Assembly (NCBI GenBank): GCA_964561105.1
Contig: CAZLOH010000016.1
Coordinates: 1 to 64,000 of the forward strand
Direction: 5' to 3'
DNA length: 64,000 nucleotides
Source of the DNA: JADLHS01 sp964561105
GTDB taxonomy: Bacteria; Verrucomicrobiota; Verrucomicrobiia; Limisphaerales; JADLHS01
The translations under genes were made by a program, and so were the position numbers. Below, piece by piece: positions 17,223 to 25,460 of this stretch; position 1 is the stretch's first letter; every line of letters begins with the position of its first letter. The notes under the pieces are model-generated. The model did no database searches. It had not been told where the DNA came from and saw only the letters and a program-made list of their open reading frames with translations.

Positions 17223-18467
17223 GTGCAACTCAAGCTGGTCAGCTTGTTGGGATTGGTGGTGTTCATTGCCATCGCCTGGGCCATCTCGGCCAATCGCAAA
17301 CAGTTCCCCTGGCGCGCCGTGCTCTGGGGGCTGGGACTGCAATTCGTCTTCGGTTTTCTGATTCTCAAGACCACGCCGGGCGACCGGGTCTTCAACTTTT
17401 TCCAACGCGGCGTGACCAAGCTCATCGGCTTTGCCGATGAAGGCGCGAAAATGGTTTTTGGTCCGCTGGCAAACACCAGTTTGCTCACGGAAAAACTCGG
17501 TCCAGGCAACGGTTTCGTCTTCGTCATCACTGTCACCGCCACCATCATTCTGGTCGCGGCCCTGTCATCGTTGCTCTACCACTACGGCATTCTGCAACTC
17601 GTGGTGCGCGGGACTGCGTGGGTGATGCAACGCCTCATGCGCACCAGCGGCAGTGAAAGCCTCGCCGCCGCCGCCAACATTTTCATGGGCCAGACCGAAG
17701 CGCCCCTGGTCATCCGTCCCTACCTCGCCACCATGACGCGCAGTGAAATCATGGCGCTGATGACCGGCGGCATGGCGACCATCGCGGGCGGCGTGCTCGC
17801 CGCCTATGTGTCGTTTGGCATTTCCGCCGGACATTTGCTGACGGCTTCGGTCATGAGCGCGCCTGCCGCCTTGCTCATCGCCAAAGTGATGTTGCCCGAA
17901 ACCGAAAAGAGCAAGACGGCTGCGGGAGCTTCCGCCAAAATTCCGCGCGATACGATCAACGGCCTCGACGCGCTCTGTCGCGGCGCGAGCGACGGCGCAA
18001 TGCTGGCGATCAACGTCATGGCGATGTTGATCGCCTTCGTGGCTGTGGTCGCACTGGCCAATTATCTTGTCAGCCTTGGCTTGCGCCCGTTCGGCGTTCA
18101 CGCAGAGACGCCCTTGCAGACGCTATTCGGCTGGATAAACGCGCCCTTTGCGTGGCTGATGGGCGTGCCTTACAAAGATTGCCTGTCGGTCGGCAGTATC
18201 CTGGGTGAACGCATCGTGCTGAACGAATTCATCGGCTATCTCAGCCTCAGCAGTTTGAAACCGCAGCTTGCCGAACGCAGCTACACGCTGGCCACCTATG
18301 CGCTCTGCGGTTTCGCCAATTTCTCGAGCATCGCCATCCAGATTGGCGGCATCGGTTCGCTCGTGCCAGGCAAACGAGGCGACCTCGCCAAGCTGGGCCT
18401 GCGGGCCATGATCGGTGGTCTGCTGGCGTGTTATCTCACCGCCACGATTGCGGGAATTCTGATTTGA
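17223..18467 (+). CDS. Concentrative nucleoside transporter (NupC/CNT family)
   Basis: The product has about 414 residues with 8-10 membrane segments. CNT-family motifs are visible: 'FGPLANTS', 'NIFMGQTEAPLVIRPYLATMTRSEIMALMTGGMATIAGGVLAAYV', 'SVMSAPAALLIAKVMLPE', 'LNEFIGYLSL' and 'CGFANFSSIAIQIGGIGSL'. It is a sodium- or proton-coupled importer of nucleosides in the inner membrane. I prefer GTG 17223 (MQLKLVSLLGLVVFIAIAW), which starts at the first membrane helix; an in-frame ATG at 17169 would add 18 residues not typical of the family. Confidence 0.93.
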   Translation: MQLKLVSLLGLVVFIAIAWAISANRKQFPWRAVLWGLGLQFVFGFLILKTTPGDRVFNFFQRGVTKLIGFADEGAKMVFGPLANTSLLTEKLGPGNGFVFVITVTATIILVAALSSLLYHYGILQLVVRGTAWVMQRLMRTSGSESLAAAANIFMGQTEAPLVIRPYLATMTRSEIMALMTGGMATIAGGVLAAYVSFGISAGHLLTASVMSAPAALLIAKVMLPETEKSKTAAGASAKIPRDTINGLDALCRGASDGAMLAINVMAMLIAFVAVVALANYLVSLGLRPFGVHAETPLQTLFGWINAPFAWLMGVPYKDCLSVGSILGERIVLNEFIGYLSLSSLKPQLAERSYTLATYALCGFANFSSIAIQIGGIGSLVPGKRGDLAKLGLRAMIGGLLACYLTATIAGILI

Positions 18468-18555
18468 CAGGAGGAAACAGAGCGAACGGAGGTGAAAACG
18501 GATTCGCAAACTGAAGCACCCGCCAGCCGGTCTCTGTTTCCTCGATTGCCTCCTG
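18468..18555. repeat. Imperfect inverted repeat after transporter gene
   Basis: CAGGAGG and AAACAGAG at 18468-18482 recur in inverted form at 18532-18555, where a 9-nt insertion separates the two blocks. It starts right at the transporter stop codon. The start of a similar block (ACAGGAGCTAACGGAGG) follows thiE at 23946, again directly after the stop codon, so this is probably a dispersed repeat that favours 3' ends of genes. Confidence 0.55.
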
Positions 18556-18580
18556 TTAGTGTCCCCGCTACAACTTCGCC

Positions 18581-18970
18581 ATGCTCAAGACCGGCATTCT
18601 CAATCCGCAAGTGCTGCATCTCCTCGCCCGCTTCCGTCATACCAACACCATTGTCATCGCCGACCGCGGCTTTCCCTCCTGGGCGCAGCTTGAGACGGTG
18701 GATCTCTCGCTTGTGGACGATGTGCCCACGGTGTTGCAGGTGTTGTCCGCCGTGCGCGCCCACTGCGTCCTCGGCCAGGCCTGGATGGCGCAGGAATTCC
18801 TGGGGGCCAACGACCGGCGCACCCGGTCACGCTTTGTGACGGCTTTGAAAGGAGCGAGCCTGAGCTTCGAGCCGCATCTTGATTTCAAGCAGCGCGTGCC
18901 CCACGCCATCGGCCTCATCCGCACCGGCGACACCACGCCGTACGCGAATGTGATCTTGGAATCGGCGTGA
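18581..18970 (+). CDS. RbsD/FucU family sugar mutarotase
   Basis: The product has 129 residues. The N-terminus 'MLKTGILNPQVLHLLARFRHTNTIVIADRGFP' matches D-ribose pyranase and fucose mutarotase, including H20 and D28 of the active site. It would interconvert anomers or ring forms of ribose or fucose. With a CNT nucleoside transporter directly upstream, ribose released from nucleosides is a plausible substrate, though this is inference. Confidence 0.88.
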   Translation: MLKTGILNPQVLHLLARFRHTNTIVIADRGFPSWAQLETVDLSLVDDVPTVLQVLSAVRAHCVLGQAWMAQEFLGANDRRTRSRFVTALKGASLSFEPHLDFKQRVPHAIGLIRTGDTTPYANVILESA

Positions 18971-18995
18971 AGAAAAAATCGAAAGAAAGAACACC

Positions 18996-20600
18996 ATGAA
19001 TGCTAAGCGCCTGGTATTTCTGTTAACCCTGTGCTGTGCCGCAGCTGCTTCATTGGCGCTTGCGCCCAAACGTGGCAAGGAGCGGTTGCTCGCGCTGACA
19101 GTCACGCCGACGATCAATTTTGAATTTCACCTTGACTACAACTCGGCTACGACCTTGGCCGACCTTACGAATGAATTGAGCACCTCCGACCGAATCCTGG
19201 AGTTGCGCAAGCAGCTAAGGGAACTGCCAGGTGACTCCGGCGTACTCATCCAACTTGGTAGATTGCTCGAAAGTTCGGAGACCAATGAGGCCAACCGTTG
19301 TTTTCAACAAGCCTTCACGATAGCGGAGCAGCGGATCGCGCTCCGTCCTCACGACGGACTTGCGCAGATTGACTTGGGGGATGCATGTGACGAGCTCGAA
19401 AAGAAGCAGCTCGCGGAGAAGGCCTACCGGGCAGCCACGCAAATTTCCTCGAATGAATGGAGGAGCTGGGCAGCCTTGGGCCAGTTTTTGGACCGTGAAA
19501 CGCGGATCGCACTCTATCCAGCCAGTCTTGCCGCCGGGCAAACGACGTCGCGGGTCGAAGTTCCTTTCCCCGCTCCAGAGAAGGTGGAATTAGCGGCCAA
19601 TGCCCGGGTTGAAGCCGCGCAGTGTTTCGATCGTGCTGTTTCCTTGGCGCCTGACGAGGTGGATGCCCATTTGCTGCGGGCTTGGCACAAGTGCGCCGAA
19701 GCACAGTTCAATCTGTGGCTTCAATTTTATCAGAACCAAGTTAAGCAAACGAAAGCGGCGCTAACGGCGGCTCAGTTTTCAAAATCGGCCGTTCCGGATT
19801 TGCAAAAGGCCGCAGCTTTGCGCCCGCGAGTCTGCCAACTCGTGGGTTTGGCAGCATGGTTTGAATGGGCTTCCACTGCCATGACTCCGTTCGCGCGGGG
19901 TGCTGACCGGCCAACCCGGTTCGACGAGTTCCCCGAAAGCGCCCGCCGGACCATACTAACAGCCATCACCGATTTGAGCGAACTCGGCAGAAGCAGTGAC
20001 GACAAACACGCGGCGGCGGCTTTGGAATATCTTGGGGCGTTGCGTATCCTGACCCAAGAAAACAAGGAATCGGCTGTGGTTGAATTGCGCCGGGCCGTGG
20101 CACTTGATCCCGATCGAGACCGAGCTTGGGACATGCTCATGGGCAGCATGGTTGATTCCGTCTCACCAGCAGACTTCGCGGAGGAATGTGAGAATCGCCT
20201 GAAGCACAAGAAATCTGCCCGAAATCACGTGATTTTTGCCAAGGCATTGTTCCGGCGCGAAGCGTTCGAGCAAGCGGCTGGGGAAGCAAAAGCTGCCATC
20301 AAACTGGAAACGAACAATGTGCCGGCTCATCTGATGTTGTGTGCAGCGTTGCTACGTCAGGACAAAGGCGAGGAGGGAGAGGAGGAACGGAAATCCACCT
20401 TTCTCAAAACACATGAATTGGTAGAGCAATCTTTGAACGCGCCCGAAGGCCGCGATTGGTGGCTGGTCTTTGGACTTGATGTTGCCATCGGATCGGCCAT
20501 AGACGGTGAAATTGAAGTCGCAAAAGACTGGCTGGATGCCTGTCAGAAACAATTTCCTGGCGACGTACGCATCAAGGAGATTCTGAGCGCCTTGCCATAA
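18996..20600 (+). CDS. Secreted TPR-repeat protein
   Basis: The product has 534 residues with a signal peptide (MNAKRLVFLLTLCCAAAASLALA). TPR-like helical repeats are visible around 75-145 ('GVLIQLGRLLESSETNEANRCFQQAF', 'GLAQIDLGDACDELEKKQLAEKAYRAA') and again at about 330-460 ('ALEYLGALRILTQENKESAVVELRRAVALDPDRDRAW'). No enzyme motif is seen. Codon use is less GC-rich than in its neighbours. It is probably a periplasmic scaffold; the partner is unknown. Confidence 0.82.
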   Translation: MNAKRLVFLLTLCCAAAASLALAPKRGKERLLALTVTPTINFEFHLDYNSATTLADLTNELSTSDRILELRKQLRELPGDSGVLIQLGRLLESSETNEANRCFQQAFTIAEQRIALRPHDGLAQIDLGDACDELEKKQLAEKAYRAATQISSNEWRSWAALGQFLDRETRIALYPASLAAGQTTSRVEVPFPAPEKVELAANARVEAAQCFDRAVSLAPDEVDAHLLRAWHKCAEAQFNLWLQFYQNQVKQTKAALTAAQFSKSAVPDLQKAAALRPRVCQLVGLAAWFEWASTAMTPFARGADRPTRFDEFPESARRTILTAITDLSELGRSSDDKHAAAALEYLGALRILTQENKESAVVELRRAVALDPDRDRAWDMLMGSMVDSVSPADFAEECENRLKHKKSARNHVIFAKALFRREAFEQAAGEAKAAIKLETNNVPAHLMLCAALLRQDKGEEGEEERKSTFLKTHELVEQSLNAPEGRDWWLVFGLDVAIGSAIDGEIEVAKDWLDACQKQFPGDVRIKEILSALP

Positions 20601-20701
20601 GCACCGGCTGGCCCATCACCGGCAATCGCGCCGTGATTGGCATTTCTCATCGCGGCAGAACGCACTTTCCCAAAGGTGGCGTTTCATGTAGTTTCAATGC
20701 C

Positions 20702-20878
20702 GTGACTTGGCAGAAGAAGCTAGCTGATTGGCGGAGACTGAAACCGGCGGAGCGCAAGGCTCGGCGCTGGGCGGCCGTCCCCCGCTAGGTCGCGTCCAGC
20801 ATGGCGTTCGAGGGCGAACCCGTGGATCTCGAATGGCTGAAGACTCTACACAACCGCCGCACGCCACCCGGTTCATAG
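20702..20878 (+). pseudogene. Broken small Fic-associated (antitoxin-like) gene
   Basis: Reading from GTG 20702 gives 28 residues (TWQKKLADWRRLKPAERKAR and so on to 'WAAVPR'), then an in-frame TAG at 20786-20788, then 'VASSMAFEGEPVDLEWLKTLH' to a final TAG at 20876-20878. The motif 'SMAFEGEPV' is typical of the small protein encoded directly before many Fic proteins. One nonsense change inactivates it. Its end overlaps the start of the Fic remnant. Confidence 0.6.
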
Positions 20879-21199
20879 AAACCACGCGGGGGGTCCTCTC
20901 CTATTCGCAACTCGCGCCGTTACTGGCCGAGCGTGTGCTCAAAATTCAACAGGATATTGCCGCCGAACTTTTCGCCGGCCGTCCGCTTGATGAATCCCTG
21001 GTGCTGTAGTTTCACCGGACGGGTGAGCCGTTTGTTCCTGGCGGAGTTGCTCCAGCGTCTCGACCTGCCAACTGTGGAATTGGCACCGGTCAGCTCGTCC
21101 GCTCGTGGCAAGTTTCTTGCCGCGCTACGGTCAGCAGACAAGTTGGATTGGCAACCGCTTATCAACCTGTGGAAACAGCGCATTGAAGCGGCTTCGTGA
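20833..21199 (+). pseudogene. Fic/DOC family protein, internally deleted and frameshifted
   Basis: The N-terminal frame from ATG 20833 reads 'YSQLAPLLAERVLKIQQDI' and 'LDESLVL', then TAG at 21007, followed in the same frame by FHR. The C-terminal frame then gives 'GRVSRLFLAELLQRLDLP', 'GKFLAALRSADKLDWQPLI' and a stop at 21199. These are the two ends of a Fic-domain protein, but the HPFxxGNGR active-site core is gone, replaced by a junction of a few bases. It cannot AMPylate and is a dead remnant. Confidence 0.7.
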
Positions 21200-21272
21200 G
21201 TTCCATCATTGCCAATCCGACGCGCCCGGCTACCATTTCTCATCGCGGCCATGGTTGATTCACCGCGCCGGA

Positions 21273-22076
21273 ATGTCCGAATACAAGGTCAAATTCGAGG
21301 TCTTTGAAGGCCCGCTGGATTTGCTCCTCTATCTCATCAAGAAGGAGGAGGTGGACATCTATTCCGTCAACCTCACCAAACTCGCCACGCAGTTCATCGA
21401 ATACATCGAGATGATGCGCGAGTTCGACCTCGAGGTCGCCGGCGAATTCCTCGTGATGGCCTCGACGCTCATGTATATCAAGAGCCGCGAGCTGCTGCCG
21501 GTGGATCAACAGGTGGAGGTCGAAGGCGAGGAGGACGAAGCCGACCCGCGTTGGGAACTCATCCGGCAGCTCGTCGAATACAAAAAATTCAAGGACGCCG
21601 CCGCCCAACTCCAGACGCTCGAAACGCGCATGGAAGGGGTTTTTCCGCGCCTGCCCATCAAGCCCGAGTTCGAGAACGACAAGCCCGCGCCCAAGCCCGA
21701 CGTTTCCATCTTCGACCTGCTCAATGCGGTCAACTCGGTGCTCAAGCGATTCGAGAAGCGCGACAACCCGCGCGAGATTTACGAGGATAAATGGACGGTC
21801 AGCGAGAAGATCGAATACATCATCCGCGTGCTGACTACGCGAGACAACGTGCGCTTCTCGGAATTGTTCGAGGATGCGACGAGCCGCAGTGAAGTCGTCT
21901 GCACTTTTCTCGCCTTGCTGGAACTGATCCGGCTCAAGCAACTCGTCTGCGCTCAACCCGAGGCGTTCGCTGAAATTGAAATCCGCAAGGCCACGGGCGT
22001 CACGCCCATCGCCTCGCCTTCGGTGTCGGCGATGGAGGCGATCACGACGGTTGAGGCGAAACCGCAAGCTGAATAG
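21273..22076 (+). CDS. scpA: Segregation and condensation protein A
   Basis: The product has 267 residues, the kleisin subunit of the bacterial SMC-ScpAB condensin. Hallmarks are 'VKFEVFEGPLDLLLYLIKKEEVDIYSVNL', 'YIEMMREFDLEVAGEFLVMASTLMYIKSRELLP' and the C-terminal winged-helix 'VRFSELFEDATSRSEVVCTFLALLELIRLKQL'. The ATG at 21273 begins the family core; a longer in-frame option reaches back into the Fic remnant. scpB follows after one intervening gene. Confidence 0.95.
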   Translation: MSEYKVKFEVFEGPLDLLLYLIKKEEVDIYSVNLTKLATQFIEYIEMMREFDLEVAGEFLVMASTLMYIKSRELLPVDQQVEVEGEEDEADPRWELIRQLVEYKKFKDAAAQLQTLETRMEGVFPRLPIKPEFENDKPAPKPDVSIFDLLNAVNSVLKRFEKRDNPREIYEDKWTVSEKIEYIIRVLTTRDNVRFSELFEDATSRSEVVCTFLALLELIRLKQLVCAQPEAFAEIEIRKATGVTPIASPSVSAMEAITTVEAKPQAE

Positions 22077-22091
22077 TTAGACATCTTTGCC

Positions 22092-22514
22092 ATGTTTGGA
22101 TTATTCAAACGCCGCCCAACGCAACTCTCCGACGAGGAATACTTGAAGGAGTTTCACAGGCTTATCATCGAGGTCGAGGAGCAGTTCGCTATAGGGGATA
22201 CGCCGTATGAGCAGCTTGTTTATTCGATGGGAGTGGTTGAGAAGGAGATGAATCACAACGGCGGCTGCAACTGGCAGGAGAAGGACTACTTCGAGTATTT
22301 GGATTCCATCCGCGACCTTCTCACCGCAGAACCGCAGTTCACATCAGAGCAGCAGGCAAAAATTCGCTGGTCGCTGGATGAAATCATTGAGTGTGGACGA
22401 GAGCTTGAGAAGGTTGGGGAATCATCGCGGAATGCCACGGAGGCCGTTGATTACTTGGTTTCGAGAGTCGTTGATTGGTGTCGGATACATCCACGAATGA
22501 ATGACGATGTTTAA
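22092..22514 (+). CDS. Uncharacterised protein between scpA and scpB
   Basis: The product has 140 residues, acidic and likely all-helical ('DEEYLKEFHRLIIEVEEQF', 'KIRWSLDEIIECGRELEKV'). I do not recognise a family. It is 15 bp after scpA and 26 bp before scpB, so it is probably transcribed with them. Its base composition is visibly less GC-rich than that of either neighbour, suggesting a later insertion. It could be an accessory factor of the condensin or simply a passenger gene. Confidence 0.75.
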   Translation: MFGLFKRRPTQLSDEEYLKEFHRLIIEVEEQFAIGDTPYEQLVYSMGVVEKEMNHNGGCNWQEKDYFEYLDSIRDLLTAEPQFTSEQQAKIRWSLDEIIECGRELEKVGESSRNATEAVDYLVSRVVDWCRIHPRMNDDV

Positions 22515-22540
22515 CGAGGGCTATTGAAAATTTTGAACTC

Positions 22541-23227
22541 ATGGAATTGAAACTCATTCTCGAATCGCTCCTGTTCTCCGCGCAAAAGCCGCTGAGTCCC
22601 GCCGAACTGCGCGAGATTTTCGCCAACGCCGCCGCCGAGGAGGACGCCGATGCCACGGTGAAGTCGCTGAAGAAGGTAAAGGAGGCCGAGATCACCACCG
22701 CGCTGGAACAACTGGCCGCCGAACACGAGGCCGCCGCCCGCAGCTATCGGCTCGTGTGCGTGGCCGGCTCGTGGCAGTTCGTGACCCAGCCGGAATTCGC
22801 GCCGTGGCTCAAGGCCTTGGTGGGCGTGAAAGCGCGGCCCTCCCGGCTCTCGCAACCGGCGCTGGAAACGCTGGCGATCATCGCGTATCGGCAACCGTTG
22901 ACGCGCGCCGAGATCGAGCAGATTCGCGGCGTGAACGTGGATGGCACGATGCAGACCCTGCTGGAACGCGGCCTGGTTGAGTCCACGGGTCGGGCCGATG
23001 TCGTTGGCCGCCCGTCGCTTTACGGCACCACGACGTTGTTCCTCGAATACTTCGGCCTGAAGGGACTGGAAGATTTGCCGGCGGCGGATGAATTGCGTCG
23101 CATCCCCATTGAAAAGCCCGAAGCGCCGCTGACCGCCGATGCCGGACTGGCCACGGCGGCACCGCAGGAATTGAAGCTGGAGGAAGCAGCGGAAAAACCG
23201 GTGCAGCCGGAAGAAGCTGCCAGGTGA
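22541..23227 (+). CDS. scpB: Segregation and condensation protein B
   Basis: The product has 228 residues. It has two winged-helix domains with the hallmarks 'LKLILESLLFSAQKPLSPAELREIF', 'YRLVCVAGSWQFVTQPEFAPWL', 'LSQPALETLAIIAYRQPLTRAEIEQIRGVNVDG' and 'GRPSLYGTTTLFLEYFGLKGLEDLP'. It dimerises and binds ScpA in the SMC complex. An A/E/P-rich tail of about 40 residues extends past the family core. Confidence 0.95.
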   Translation: MELKLILESLLFSAQKPLSPAELREIFANAAAEEDADATVKSLKKVKEAEITTALEQLAAEHEAAARSYRLVCVAGSWQFVTQPEFAPWLKALVGVKARPSRLSQPALETLAIIAYRQPLTRAEIEQIRGVNVDGTMQTLLERGLVESTGRADVVGRPSLYGTTTLFLEYFGLKGLEDLPAADELRRIPIEKPEAPLTADAGLATAAPQELKLEEAAEKPVQPEEAAR

Positions 23228-23232
23228 TACTT

Positions 23233-23298
23233 GTAGCAGCCGAGGTAACGAGGCGCGAATCTATCCCGGCTTGGTTTGGGCCTCCTCACGTCGGCTAC
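23233..23298. repeat. GTAG-headed imperfect inverted repeat before thiE
   Basis: GTAGCAGCCGAGGTAACGAG at 23233 is mirrored by GCCTCCTCACGTCGGCTAC ending at 23298. Both ends carry GTAG on their own strand. It resembles the other GTAG-headed palindromes in the window. I found no TPP-riboswitch-like core here, although it lies before a thiamine gene. Confidence 0.55.
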
Positions 23299-23306
23299 TG
23301 GTCAAA

Positions 23307-23945
23307 ATGAAACCCCTCGTTGACTGCAAACTCTACGCGTTCGTGGACACGGCCTATTTGCATGGTCGCGCGCCGGAGATCGTGGCGCGGCAGCTCTGCG
23401 ATGGCGGGGCAGACTTGATTCAACTGCGCGCCAAAACTTCATCGCCAGACGAAATCCGCCGCATGGCCGAGGCGGTTCTGCCAATCACGCGCCAGGCGAA
23501 CGTGGGACTCGTCATCAACGACCATTTCGACATCGCCCGCCAAGTTGGCGCGGAGATTTGCCATCTGGGGCAGGAGGATTTCTTTGATGCCGGACGCCGA
23601 CAAGTGTCGGAAATCCGAAACTCGAAGGACGAAATCCGAATCGGGTTATCATCACACGCACCGGAGCAGGCACAACGAGCCATCGTCGCGGGAGCGGATT
23701 ACATCGCCATCGGACCGGTCTATGCCACGGGCACGAAGCCGACGGCGAAACCGGTCACGTTGGAATACGTCCGCTGGGCGGCGGCGAACGTGAAGATTCC
23801 CTGGTTCGCCATCGGCGGGATCAATGCCCAGACAATTGATGCGGTGTTGGCGGCGGGAGCGACGCGGGTTTGTATTGTCTCAGCCATTCTTAACGCGCCG
23901 GATGTGGCGAAGGCGTGCGGGGAGTTCCGGAAGCGGTTGGATTAA
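23307..23945 (+). CDS. thiE: Thiamine-phosphate synthase-like protein
   Basis: The product has 212 residues in a TIM barrel. Family signatures are 'LCDGGADLIQLRAKTSSPDEI', 'VGLVINDHFDIARQVGAEICHLGQED', 'IGLSSHAPEQAQRAIVAGADYIAIGPVYATGTKP' and 'PWFAIGGINAQTI'. It would join HMP-PP and thiazole phosphate to thiamine phosphate. Between the 'GQED' and 'GLSSH' motifs lies 'SEIRNSKDEIRI' (101-112), longer than usual and encoded by a direct repeat; it may be a repeat-derived loop. TenI-like isomerase function cannot be excluded. Confidence 0.88.
   Translation: MKPLVDCKLYAFVDTAYLHGRAPEIVARQLCDGGADLIQLRAKTSSPDEIRRMAEAVLPITRQANVGLVINDHFDIARQVGAEICHLGQEDFFDAGRRQVSEIRNSKDEIRIGLSSHAPEQAQRAIVAGADYIAIGPVYATGTKPTAKPVTLEYVRWAAANVKIPWFAIGGINAQTIDAVLAAGATRVCIVSAILNAPDVAKACGEFRKRLD
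23610..23640. repeat. Direct 10-mer repeat inside thiE
   Basis: GAAATCCGAA occurs at 23610-23619 and 23631-23640, spaced 21 bp (seven codons) so that both copies read EIR in frame. The repeat encodes the extra loop residues 101-112 of the ThiE-like protein. Confidence 0.7.
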
Positions 23946-24041
23946 ACAGGAGCTAACGGAGGGAACGGAGGCTTTCACCCGGTTCTCAGTTTGCTCCGTT
24001 TGCTCTTGTGAAGTTTCAAACCGTTCCTTTGACCGGCCCGC

Positions 24042-24491
24042 TCAGAGTTTTCCGAGTCGTTGCAGTTCCTCCAGGTAAGTGATGTCCGCCAAATCCTGGG
24101 GCCGGCCCGCAGCCCGCTTGGACGCGAGCAGCAAGATGCCGGACAAACACTTGACCGGGACGCCGGTCTCGCTAGCCCGTTGGCTGGCCGATTTTTCCGC
24201 CTCGTCAAATTTGGGCACACCCGGCAATCCCAGATGAAACTGAACCACGCCCCAGCGCGTTTGATAGGTTTGGATGAAGTTTTCCCCGCGTGCTCCCAGC
24301 GGCAGCAACGGAACATCCAGTTCGTCGCCCAGCGCCTGATGGAGTCTGGCAAAATTCTCCTGGTCGTGCGGCGGGATGAAAAAATCCCAGTCCATGCTGA
24401 AGCGCGGCATTCCGGCAAGTCGCATGGCCTGACCGCCAACCACCAAGTAGCGGACGCCGGCCGTATTGAAAGCCTGGATCAGTTCGTCCAT
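24042..24491 (-). CDS. Nucleotidyltransferase-fold protein
   Basis: The product has 149 residues from ATG 24491. 'VRYLVVGGQAMRLAGMPRFSMDWDFFI' is the GG...DxD core of the nucleotidyltransferase (NTase) superfamily, as in MNT/AbiEii-like and kanamycin-type enzymes. An upstream in-frame ATG at 24539 would add 16 residues. The start overlaps the end of the small gene upstream by 13 bp, a layout common in toxin-antitoxin pairs, but a toxin role is inference only. Confidence 0.75.
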   Translation of the reverse strand: MDELIQAFNTAGVRYLVVGGQAMRLAGMPRFSMDWDFFIPPHDQENFARLHQALGDELDVPLLPLGARGENFIQTYQTRWGVVQFHLGLPGVPKFDEAEKSASQRASETGVPVKCLSGILLLASKRAAGRPQDLADITYLEELQRLGKL

Positions 24492-24673
24492 CGGGCGGCA
24501 GCCTCCCGGGCAAGGTCTTGAAGCACGGTCGCTTTCCATTGGTTCATTTCCTGGTGTGAAGCAAACTTGCGGCTCTCGAAATTTGGCAGTCGCGGCGCGC
24601 GTGGGATGGAGACCACCCGCGGGTTGCGGGCCCAGAGCCGGTACTTGGCAAGATAATCGTCAGTGACTTTCAT
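24479..24673 (-). CDS. Small protein paired with nucleotidyltransferase
   Basis: The product has 64 residues (MKVTDDYLAKYRLWARNPRV and on), basic and probably helical in its second half ('SHQEMNQWKATVLQDLAREA'). I do not recognise a family. It overlaps the nucleotidyltransferase gene and would be translated first, as partner or antitoxin genes often are. The overlap and common strand are the main support. Confidence 0.6.
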   Translation of the reverse strand: MKVTDDYLAKYRLWARNPRVVSIPRAPRLPNFESRKFASHQEMNQWKATVLQDLAREAAARWTN

Positions 24674-24747
24674 AGTTGGCCTTCACCCGTCGCCAAAAAC
24701 TATCTGCACAACGCGGTTCTGGCAATCACCACCGCGACCGACATCCT

Positions 24748-25290
24748 TCAAACCGTCCACTTCACCGGCACGGTCAGTTTCTTGCCGAAGCGATTGTTGT
24801 AGTGCAACTGCCGCTGGGCGACGCCGTATTCGTGGACGAGCTTGGTGATCTTCACGTCGTAGCAGCAGTATTCGGCGATCTCCAACATCTTGCCCTGCTT
24901 GAACCATTCGATGGCCTGCAAGCCTTCCGCGGTTTTCTCGACGCCAAACGTGGCGGTGGCGATGGAGTCCAGCGAGAGCCGGTGTTGGAGCGTGTTCTGC
25001 AAATCCACGAGCATATCCAGCGTGGGCAGTTGCGTGAGATCGAACGCCGTGTAGCCGTGCAGGACTTCGTAATCGAAGCGCAGGATGTTGAAACCCACCA
25101 CCAGATCGGCGCGCTGCAATTCCTTGAGCAGATCGCCGACCTGTTTCTCGCCGTAAATCTGGTAATCACCGCGCGCGGTGCTGTACGTCACGCCCACGCT
25201 GAGACCCATGCGATTGATGTTGTTCCATCCGCCGACTTCATCGGCCGACTTCTGCGTTTCGAGGTCGAAATAGACAATGTTCTTCGCCAT
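24748..25290 (-). CDS. RNase H-fold (DnaQ/DEDD-like) 3'-5' exonuclease
   Basis: The product has 180 residues. The acidic motifs of a DEDD exonuclease are visible: 'VYFDLETQ' (D9, E11), 'VGFNILRFDYEVL' (second Asp) and 'AEYCCYDVKITKLVHEYG' (third Asp with a nearby Tyr). The size fits a stand-alone predicted exonuclease domain, also found fused to helicases in other bacteria. The substrate is unknown. Confidence 0.8.
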   Translation of the reverse strand: MAKNIVYFDLETQKSADEVGGWNNINRMGLSVGVTYSTARGDYQIYGEKQVGDLLKELQRADLVVGFNILRFDYEVLHGYTAFDLTQLPTLDMLVDLQNTLQHRLSLDSIATATFGVEKTAEGLQAIEWFKQGKMLEIAEYCCYDVKITKLVHEYGVAQRQLHYNNRFGKKLTVPVKWTV

Positions 25291-25360
25291 GCGCCTGCTT
25301 CAGTTTCTTGCTCTTAGAGCGCTTCCAGAAAAGCTGTAGCGGGCAGAACGCTCGACAACC

Positions 25361-25420
25361 CCTCACCCGGCCTTCGGCCACCCTCTCCCCATCGGATGGG
25401 GAGAGGGACGGGGAGAGGGG
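25361..25420. repeat. 60-bp dispersed repeat, copy A
   Basis: This 60-bp GC-rich block begins CCTCACCCGGCC. It contains an internal hairpin CTCTCCCCATC/GATGGGGAGAG and matches the reverse complement of 56064-56123 with three mismatches. It lies in the gene-free gap before the MCE operon. Confidence 0.8.
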
Positions 25421-25460
25421 CTTCCGCCGGATTGTACGCTACATGCTTCATGTAACCGCT

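Larger units (their letters stand above)
20641..21249. repeat. 16-bp direct repeat bracketing the decayed Fic module
   Basis: The sequence CATTTCTCATCGCGGC occurs at 20641-20656 and again at 21234-21249. The 577 bp between the copies contain only the two decayed genes of the Fic module, and the right copy sits 23 bp before scpA. Such flanking direct repeats are expected from insertion or recombination at a short site, but no integrase or transposase is present. Confidence 0.65.

Noticed and set aside
23228..23306. TPP riboswitch before thiE
   Set aside because: The conserved THI-box core (CUGAGA, ACCUGA type segments) is absent; the gap is filled by a GTAG-headed inverted repeat.
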